Source: Thiohalorhabdus denitrificans (GTDB lineage Bacteria > Pseudomonadota > Gammaproteobacteria > Thiohalorhabdales > Thiohalorhabdaceae). Taken from it: DNA of 64,000 nt. The notes beneath the pieces were generated by a model. It was not told where the DNA came from. It searched no databases and worked only from the letters and a program-made list of their open reading frames with translations. The stretch lies in NCBI RefSeq assembly GCF_001399755.1, contig NZ_LJCP01000007.1, forward strand, positions 248,001-312,000, written 5' to 3'. This document shows, piece after piece, positions 58,801 through 64,000 of this stretch. A program made the translations under genes and the position numbers. How positions within the stretch are numbered: the first letter of the stretch is position 1; the number at the start of each line of letters is the position of its first letter.

Positions 58801-59639
58801 AGGCCTGGTCGGCCCTGGAGCGGGTCACCGGCCGGGACCACCGCCACCTGGCGGAGGGCCAGGAGGACCGTAAGGTCCAGTTCCGGGACATCGTGGCGCA
58901 GCCGCGCAAGATCATCTCCTCGCCCATCTGGTCCGGGGTGGAATCGGAGAAGGTCTGCTACAACGCCGGCTGGACCAACACCCACGAGCTGATCCCGTGG
59001 CGCACGCTCACCGGGCGCCAGCAGTTCTACCAGGACCACCCCTGGATGCGCGCCTTCGGCGAGGGCTTTGCCGCCTACCGGCCGCCGGTGTCCACCAAGA
59101 CCTGGAAGGGGATGGTGGGCAAGGTGGCCAACGGCCACCCGGAGATCGTCCTGAACTGGATCACCCCCCACCAGAAGTGGGGCATCCACAGCACCTACAG
59201 CGACAACCTGCTGATGCTCACCCTGTCCCGGGGCGGGCCGATCATCTGGATCTCGGAGAAGGACGCGCAGAAGGCGGGCATCGAGGACAACGACTGGATC
59301 GAGGTCTTCAACGTCAACGGCGCGGTGGTGGCGCGGGCGGTGGTCTCCCAGCGGGTCCGCGAGGGCATGGCCATGATGTACCACGCCCAGGAGCGCATCG
59401 TGAACACGCCGGGCTCCGAGATCACCGGCAACCGCGGCGGCATCCACAATTCCGTGACCCGCACGGTTGTCAAGCCCACCCACATGATCGGCGGCTACGC
59501 CCAGCAGAGCTACTTCTTTAACTACTACGGCACCGTTGGCTCCAACCGCGATGAGTTCGTCGTGGTGCGCAAGATGGACCGCGTCGACTGGCTGGAGGGC
59601 GACGACGAAAGCATCCTGGCGCAGGAGTACACGCGATGA
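55887..59639 (+). CDS. narG: Respiratory nitrate reductase alpha subunit
   Basis: 1250 aa. Bis-MGD molybdenum subunit of the membrane-bound nitrate reductase. FS0 iron-sulfur ligands H50, C54, C58 and C93 (THGVNCTGAC, RGCPRGAS); the Mo-ligand Asp lies in TWGEQTDVPESADWYN. It reduces nitrate to nitrite on the cytoplasmic side. No twin-arginine leader. Its TGA overlaps the narH ATG by 4 nt. Preceded by GAGGGG and an FNR-type box. Confidence 0.98.
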   Translation: MSHFLDRLTFFRRIQGEFAEGHGRTTDEDRSWEKAYRQRWQHDKVVRSTHGVNCTGACSWKIYVKDGLVTWETQQTDYPRTRPDLPNHEPRGCPRGASYSWYIYSAARLKYPMVRGTLLRLWREARARHTDPVEAWGAIVEDPEKRRSYQKRRGLGGLVRSSWEEVEEITAAANAYTVKTHGPDRIAGFSPIPAMSMVSYAAGTRYLSLIGGTCLSFYDWYCDLPPSSPMTWGEQTDVPESADWYNAKFIMMWGSNVPQTRSPDAHFMTEARYNGTQIVTVSPDYAEATKFADLWLSPKQGTDAALGMALGHVILKEFHIDRQEPYFQDYCRRYTDMPMLVRLDDADGRTVPGRFLRASDLAEGLGQSKHADWKTMTWDEASGGLVAPQGSIGFRWDESGRWNLEEREGGAGGETRLRLSLIEDRDELATVAFPYFGGVAHEHFPDNQQEEVLQRRVPARRITLADGSTALVATVFDLMAAHYGVDRGLGDEAVAGGYEEDVPYTPKWQESITSVPADHVVRVARGFADNAVKTRGRSMVILGAGLNHWYHMDMSYRAIINMLVMCGCIGQSGGGWAHYVGQEKVRPLTGWTPVAFALDWVRPPRHMNGTSFWYAHTDQWRYEKLSAEEILSPLADSSQWSGSLIDYNVRAERMGWLPSAPQLNRNPLRVAREAAEAGKDPKDYVVEQLRSGGLGLACENPDAPENWPRNLFVWRSNLLGSSGKGHEYFLKHLLGTDDGVQGKELGEEATHRSEEVAWHGEAPEGKLDLLVTLDFRMSTTCLYSDIVLPTATWYEKNDLNTSDMHPFIHPLSEAVNPAWDARSDWDIFKGISRAFSRVSEGHLGVEQDVVTVPLQHDTPAELGQALEVADWKKGECDPVPGKTMPNLVVVERDYPNTFARYTSLGPRLDELGNGGKGLNWDTNQEVEYLGALNGRHRGDSPVRGRPLLDSAIDASEAVMALAPETNGGVAVKAWSALERVTGRDHRHLAEGQEDRKVQFRDIVAQPRKIISSPIWSGVESEKVCYNAGWTNTHELIPWRTLTGRQQFYQDHPWMRAFGEGFAAYRPPVSTKTWKGMVGKVANGHPEIVLNWITPHQKWGIHSTYSDNLLMLTLSRGGPIIWISEKDAQKAGIEDNDWIEVFNVNGAVVARAVVSQRVREGMAMMYHAQERIVNTPGSEITGNRGGIHNSVTRTVVKPTHMIGGYAQQSYFFNYYGTVGSNRDEFVVVRKMDRVDWLEGDDESILAQEYTR

Positions 59640-61183
59640 AGATCCGCGCTCAGATCGGCAAGGTGCTGAATCTCGATAAATGCATCGGCTGCCACACCTG
59701 CTCCGTGACCTGCAAGAACGTGTGGACCTCGCGCGAGGGCATGGAGTACGTGTGGTTCAACAACGTGGAGACCAAGCCCGGCATCGGCTATCCCAAGGAC
59801 TGGGAGAACCAGGACCGCTGGAAGGGCGGCTGGGTGCGCCGCAGTGACGGCGACATCGAGCCCCGGCAGGGCGGCAAGTGGCGGCTGGTGGCCAAGATCT
59901 TCGCCAACCCCCATCTGCCGGAGATCGACGACTACTACGAGCCCTTCAACTTCGACTACCAGCGCCTGCACAACGCCGCCCCCACCAAGGCGCAGCCCAC
60001 CGCCAAGCCCTACTCGGCCATCACCGGCAAGCCCATGGAGAAGATCGAGTGGGGGCCGAACTGGGAGGAGATCCTGGGCGGCGAGTTCGCCAAGCGCTCG
60101 CGGGACTACAACTTCGAGAACGTCCAGAAGGAGATCTACGGGCAGTTCGAGAACACCTTCATGATGTACCTGCCCCGGCTCTGCGAGCACTGCCTGAACC
60201 CCAGCTGCGTGGCCAGCTGTCCCTCGGGGGCCATCTACAAGCGGGAGGAGGACGGCATTGTCCTCATCGACCAGGACCGCTGCCGGGGCTGGCGCATGTG
60301 CATCTCCGGCTGCCCGTACAAGAAGATCTACTACAACTGGCAGTCCGGCAAATCCGAGAAGTGCACCTTCTGCTATCCGCGCATCGAGGCCGGCGAGCCC
60401 ACCGTGTGCTCGGAGACCTGCGTGGGCCGCATCCGCTACCTGGGGGTGCTGCTCTACGACGCCGACCGCATCGAGGAGGCGGCGAGCGTGGCCAACGAGC
60501 AGGACCTCTACGAGGCCCAGCTCGACATCTTCCTCGACCCCAACGACCCCGAAATCATCAAGCAGGCCCGCGCCGACGGCGTGCCGGAGGAGTGGATCGA
60601 GGCGGCCCAACGCTCCCCGGTCTACAAGATGGCCATCGACTGGAAGGTGGCCTTCCCGCTGCACCCCGAGTACCGGACGCTGCCCATGGTCTGGTACGTG
60701 CCGCCGCTGTCGCCCATCCAGGCGGCCTCGGACGCCGGGCAGATCGGTAGCGACGGCTTGATCCCGGACGTGGAATCGCTGCGCATCCCGGTGAAGTACC
60801 TGGCCAACATGCTCACCGCCGGCGACGAGCGGCCGGTCACCCACGCCCTGCGGCGGCTGCTCGCCATGCGGGTGTTCAAGCGCGGGCAGACCGTGGACGG
60901 CGAGGCGCGCCAGGACGTGCTCGAGCAGGTGGGCCTCGATGAGGACCTGGTGGAGGACATGTACCGCTACATGGCCATCGGGGACTACGAGGACCGCTTC
61001 GTCATCCCCACCAACCACCGCGAGCTCTCCTCCGAGGACGCCTACGGCGAGCGCTCGGGCTGCGGCTTCAGCTTCGGCGACGGCTGCCACACCCACGGCG
61101 TCACCCGCACCAACCTGTTCGGCAGCAAGAATCCCCGGCACCGCGAGCACGCCCCGCCCACCATCCGGGAGGTCGACGAATGA
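59636..61183 (+). CDS. narH: Respiratory nitrate reductase beta subunit
   Basis: 515 aa. Four iron-sulfur clusters: C16, C19, C22, C26 (CIGCHTCSVTC), CEHCLNPSCVASC, CRGWRMCISGC (Trp in the second position marks the 3Fe-4S cluster) and CTFC with CSETC. Relays electrons from NarI haem to NarG. Overlaps narG and narJ by 4 nt on each side, so translation is coupled. Confidence 0.98.
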   Translation: MKIRAQIGKVLNLDKCIGCHTCSVTCKNVWTSREGMEYVWFNNVETKPGIGYPKDWENQDRWKGGWVRRSDGDIEPRQGGKWRLVAKIFANPHLPEIDDYYEPFNFDYQRLHNAAPTKAQPTAKPYSAITGKPMEKIEWGPNWEEILGGEFAKRSRDYNFENVQKEIYGQFENTFMMYLPRLCEHCLNPSCVASCPSGAIYKREEDGIVLIDQDRCRGWRMCISGCPYKKIYYNWQSGKSEKCTFCYPRIEAGEPTVCSETCVGRIRYLGVLLYDADRIEEAASVANEQDLYEAQLDIFLDPNDPEIIKQARADGVPEEWIEAAQRSPVYKMAIDWKVAFPLHPEYRTLPMVWYVPPLSPIQAASDAGQIGSDGLIPDVESLRIPVKYLANMLTAGDERPVTHALRRLLAMRVFKRGQTVDGEARQDVLEQVGLDEDLVEDMYRYMAIGDYEDRFVIPTNHRELSSEDAYGERSGCGFSFGDGCHTHGVTRTNLFGSKNPRHREHAPPTIREVDE

Positions 61184-61902
61184 GTGCGCACACGGAGACC
61201 CCCTTGCCCTGGGCGCTCAAGGCCGTGTCCCGGATGCTGGCCTATCCCGAGGCCGACCTGCAGGCGGCGACCGGCGACCTGGCCCGGGCCGTGGTGCCGC
61301 GGCCGGAGCTGAACTCGGAGGAGCGCTCGGCGGTGCGGCGCTTCCTGGACGGGCTGGGGGAGGAAGACCTGCTCGACCTCCAGGCCGCCTACGTGGAGAC
61401 CTTCGACCGCAGCAAGAAGGTCTCCCTCTACCTGTTCGAGCACGTCTACGGCGAGTCCCGCGACCGTGGCCCGGCCATGGTGGAGCTGAAGGAGGCCTAC
61501 CGCGAAGCGGGCCTGGAGATCGCCTGCGGCGAGCTGCCCGATTACCTGCCCATGTTCCTGGAGTTCTGCGCCGAGCTGGGGGAGGGCGGGGCCCGGGACT
61601 GGCTGGAGGAGACCGGGCCCATCCTGCAGCAGCTCCACGTCCGGTTGGTGGAGCGGGACAGCCGCTACGCCGTCCCCCTGCGGCTGCTGCTCCGCCTGGC
61701 GGAGCTGGACCCCGCGCCCGAGGAGCTGGTGCGTGCGGCGGAGGCCGAGGAGCGGGACGACACGCCGGAGGCCCATGACCGGGCCTGGATGGAGGCCCCG
61801 GTCACCTTCGGGCCCGACCAGCCGGCGGGAGGCGGTGGCCAGGCGCAGCCGGTGCAATGGGTGGACCGGGACCGGGCCGCCGGGCAGACCGGACGGAGCT
61901 AG
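61180..61902 (+). CDS. narJ: Nitrate reductase assembly chaperone
   Basis: 240 aa. TorD/NarJ-like helical protein: LLAYPEADLQAATGDL-type start (RMLAYPEADL), DLQAAYVETFDRSKKVSLYLFEHVYGESRDRG, YREAGLEIACGELPDYLPMFLEF. Binds apo-NarG until the molybdenum cofactor is inserted, and is not part of the final enzyme. The Gln/Gly-rich tail is longer than usual. Confidence 0.95.
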   Translation: MSAHTETPLPWALKAVSRMLAYPEADLQAATGDLARAVVPRPELNSEERSAVRRFLDGLGEEDLLDLQAAYVETFDRSKKVSLYLFEHVYGESRDRGPAMVELKEAYREAGLEIACGELPDYLPMFLEFCAELGEGGARDWLEETGPILQQLHVRLVERDSRYAVPLRLLLRLAELDPAPEELVRAAEAEERDDTPEAHDRAWMEAPVTFGPDQPAGGGGQAQPVQWVDRDRAAGQTGRS

Positions 61903-61916
61903 CGGAGGGACGGACC

Positions 61917-62603
61917 ATGGACTATTGGAACACGCTCCTGTTCACCTACTACCCCTTGGTAGCGGGCACCATCTTCCTGTTGGGGAGCTTGGTGCGCTAC
62001 GACATGAGCCAGTACACCTGGAAGACCAACTCCAGCCAGATCCTCGACAACTCCCGGAACTTCCAGATCGGCAGTATCCTGTTCCACGCCGGGGTGATCT
62101 TCCTGTTCTTCGGCCACCTGATCGGCCTGCTCTTGCCGCACTCCATCTACCCCTACGTGGGCCTCACCGTAAGCGGCAAGCAGATCCTGGCCATGGTCTC
62201 CGGCGGCATCGCCGGGGTGGTGATGCTGGTGGGCGCGGTCATCCTCCTCTACCGGCGGCTCTTCCACCCCCGCGTCCGCGCCCACTCCACGCGCATGGAC
62301 ACCTTCATCCTGCTCCTGCTATCCGCGCAGCTGGTGCTGGGGCTGTTCACCATCCCCCTGTCCATGGAGCACCTCGACGGCGCCGTGATGCTCCAGCTGT
62401 CGGAATGGGCGCAGCGCATCGTCACCTTCCGTCCCGACGCGGGCCAGTATATTTCCGGGGTGCACTGGATCTACAAGCTGCACATCTTCCTGGGGATCAC
62501 CACTTTCCTGGTGTTTCCGTTCACCCGCCTGGTGCACATCTGGAGCATCCCGGTGGCGTATTTGTCCCGGCAATACCAGCTGGTCCGCCAGCGCCGCACT
62601 TGA
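61917..62603 (+). CDS. narI: Respiratory nitrate reductase gamma subunit (cytochrome b)
   Basis: 228 aa from ATG 61917 (GGAGGGA upstream; 14 nt after narJ). Five membrane helices; haem b ligands H57 and H67 (ILFHAGVIFLFFGHLIG), H189 and H207 (YKLHIFLG, LVHIWS), at the same places as in E. coli. Oxidises quinol at the periplasmic side and passes electrons to NarH. Confidence 0.97.
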   Translation: MDYWNTLLFTYYPLVAGTIFLLGSLVRYDMSQYTWKTNSSQILDNSRNFQIGSILFHAGVIFLFFGHLIGLLLPHSIYPYVGLTVSGKQILAMVSGGIAGVVMLVGAVILLYRRLFHPRVRAHSTRMDTFILLLLSAQLVLGLFTIPLSMEHLDGAVMLQLSEWAQRIVTFRPDAGQYISGVHWIYKLHIFLGITTFLVFPFTRLVHIWSIPVAYLSRQYQLVRQRRT

Positions 62604-62615
62604 GGAGGAGGCCTG

Positions 62616-63371
62616 TTGGTGCGCATCAATCAGGTGGAGCTGCCCGAGGACGAGATCAACCTGGAGTCCGCCTACGTGGAGGGCGGTGGCATCGACGAGC
62701 GGAATCGGGAGGCGGCCCGGCGCCTGGCGGTCCGTGAGCTCCTGCGCCAGCGCGCCGATGAGCTGGGGTACGCCACGGAGGGCCGGACCGAGGCGGCCGT
62801 CGAGGAGGTCCTGGAGGCGGAGGTGCGGGTCCCGGAGGCGGACGAGGAAGCCTGCCGGCGGTACTTCGACGCCAACCGGGAGCGCTTCCGCACCCCCGAG
62901 GAGCTGGAGCTCCGCCACATCCTGCTGGCCGCCGCCCCCGACGACCCCCACGAGCGCACCCGGCAGCGGGACGCGGCGGAGGCGCTGGTGGGGGAGCTGC
63001 AGACCGATCCGGGCCGCTTTCCGGAGCTGGCGCGGACCCGCTCCGCGTGCCCGTCCGCCGAAGAGGGCGGCCACCTGGGGCTGATCGGCCGCGGCCAGAC
63101 GGTTCCCGAGCTGGAGGAGGTGGTCATGCGGCTTCCGGTGGGCCTGGCGGAGCGCCCGGTGGAGACCCGCTACGGCTTCCACGTGGTGGAGGTTCTTGGC
63201 CGCAGCGGGGGAGAACCGTTGGCCTACGAGGACGTGCGGCACCTGATCGCCGACTACCTGCGGGAGCGTGGCTGGCGGCGGGCGGTAAGCCAGTATGTTC
63301 GGCTCCTGGCCGCCCGGGCGGAGATCGAAGGGGTGGACCTGGAGGCCGCGGACAGCCCGCTGGTGCAGTAA
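62616..63371 (+). CDS. PpiC-type parvulin peptidyl-prolyl isomerase (nar operon)
   Basis: 251 aa from TTG 62616 (AGGAGGAG upstream; GTG at 62619 also possible), 12 nt after narI. N-terminal helical part (60-90), then a parvulin domain at about 105-200: ELRHILLAAAPDD, GRFPELARTRSACPSAEEGGHLGLIGRGQTVPELE, RPVETRYGFHVVEVL. No signal peptide, so it is cytoplasmic, like NifM-type parvulins. A parvulin in this place is found in many nar operons of sulfur and denitrifying bacteria and probably helps fold NarG or NarI. Confidence 0.9.
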   Translation: MVRINQVELPEDEINLESAYVEGGGIDERNREAARRLAVRELLRQRADELGYATEGRTEAAVEEVLEAEVRVPEADEEACRRYFDANRERFRTPEELELRHILLAAAPDDPHERTRQRDAAEALVGELQTDPGRFPELARTRSACPSAEEGGHLGLIGRGQTVPELEEVVMRLPVGLAERPVETRYGFHVVEVLGRSGGEPLAYEDVRHLIADYLRERGWRRAVSQYVRLLAARAEIEGVDLEAADSPLVQ

Positions 63372-63407
63372 AAGGCTGGGGGGGTAGGACCAACCGGGGA
63401 GGCGCCC

Positions 63408-64000
63408 ATGAAGAACCTGGAAGGGGTGACGCGCGGCGACCAGTACCGGGCGCTGGGACTGAGCACCCTGGCGTTCACGGTGTGCTTTGCGGTGTGGACG
63501 ATCTTCTCCGTGATCGGGGTGAAGATCCAGCAGGATCTGGGCCTGAGCGAGACCCAGTTCGGCGTCCTGGTGGCGACGCCGATTCTGACCGGCTCCATCA
63601 GCCGTATCTTTCTGGGCATATGGACGGAGCAGTACGGCGGGCGGCTGGTGTTCACGCTGCTGATGCTGATCACCGCGGTGTGCGTATATCTGCTCAGCTT
63701 CGTCGAAAGCTACCCGATGTTTCTGCTCGCCGCGCTGGGCATCGGTCTGGCGGGCGGCTCGTTCATCGTCGGCATCGCCTACACCAGCTACTGGTTCGAG
63801 CAGGAGCGCCAGGGCACGGCGCTGGGGATCTTCGGCGCCGGCAACGTGGGCGCGGCGGTGACCAACTTCGGGGCGCCGTTCCTGCTGGTGGCGATGGGCT
63901 GGGAGCGGACCGCGGTGGTGTACGCCACGGTGCTGGCGGCCATGGCGGTGGTGTTCTTCCTCACCACCAAGGAAGACCCCGTCACCGCGGCGCGTCGGCG
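63408..64000 (+). CDS. narK: Nitrate/nitrite transporter NarK (3' end outside window)
   Basis: At least 197 aa from ATG 63408 (GGGGAGG upstream). MFS nitrate porter: first helix LSTLAFTVCFAVWTIFSVIG, FGVLVATPILTGSISRIFLG with the nitrate-binding Arg in GSISRI, GTEQYGG-type motif A (IWTEQYGGR), nitrate signature GLAGGSFIVGIAYTSYWF and GAGNVGAAVTNFGAPFL. NarK1-type sequence suggests nitrate/proton symport; the missing half may hold a second NarK. 36 nt after ppiC. Confidence 0.95.
   Translation, partial: MKNLEGVTRGDQYRALGLSTLAFTVCFAVWTIFSVIGVKIQQDLGLSETQFGVLVATPILTGSISRIFLGIWTEQYGGRLVFTLLMLITAVCVYLLSFVESYPMFLLAALGIGLAGGSFIVGIAYTSYWFEQERQGTALGIFGAGNVGAAVTNFGAPFLLVAMGWERTAVVYATVLAAMAVVFFLTTKEDPVTAARR

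Overview
The window is chromosomal DNA of a high-GC gammaproteobacterium. The gene order rsmI / lpoA-yraN-gmhA(diaA) is typical of Gammaproteobacteria. Together with gltBD, clpB, folD, a respiratory narGHJI cluster with a NarK transporter, and small TusA-like and DUF3015/DUF4105-type proteins, it suggests a respiratory, probably chemolithotrophic or halophilic lineage near the Ectothiorhodospiraceae/Thiohalorhabdus group. The genus is an inference and was not tested.

Layout. 1-1.9 kb: a truncated PmtA-like methyltransferase, two orphan small proteins and tRNA-Lys(TTT). 1.9-4.15 kb: a decayed AT-rich island directly behind that tRNA, with an orphan secreted protein, a serine-recombinase fragment and a broken IS481-family element. 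4.15-12.4 kb: envelope and secreted proteins (SRPBCC, HAF-repeat, Bcr/CflA-type MFS, DUF3015, BON + DUF4105 pair, small beta-barrel, VOC). 12.4-15.5 kb: a minus-strand locus with a haem-oxygenase-like protein, a TusA-like protein, a TetR regulator and an FMN-binding-fold protein, with three related TetR-type operators. 15.5-22 kb: mostly small hypothetical proteins, a MucR/Ros regulator, a Lar-like zinc ribbon, two tiny one-helix membrane peptides and a candidate pseudoknotted small RNA. 22-36 kb: polyphosphate metabolism (ppk1, ppx, sixA), an OmpA lipoprotein, an aminotransferase, a CCA/poly(A) polymerase-type enzyme and the lpoA/rsmI neighbourhood. 36-47 kb: glutamate synthase (gltBD), clpB with a sigma-32 promoter, folD and a four-tRNA cluster (Pro, Arg, His, Lys-CTT).

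47.4-55.6 kb is the main accessory region and again sits directly behind a tRNA-Lys. It starts with decayed phage-type genes: a gene carrying one nonsense and one frameshift lesion, a KilA-N fragment and a short antirepressor-like ORF. Next comes a seven-repeat HAF protein with a PEP-CTERM-like tail and a near-perfect sigma-54 promoter. The region ends with a single-chain MmeI-like restriction-modification enzyme coupled to a DUF3800 gene. The presumed target-recognition domain of the MmeI-like gene is visibly AT-richer than the rest of the gene.

55.8-64 kb is the nitrate respiration operon narGHJI-ppiC-narK (narK runs off the window), preceded by an FNR/DNR-type box at a promoter-appropriate distance. 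NarGHI reduce nitrate at the membrane, NarJ and probably the parvulin help assemble them, and NarK moves nitrate and nitrite. No CRISPR array, rRNA or complete prophage was seen.
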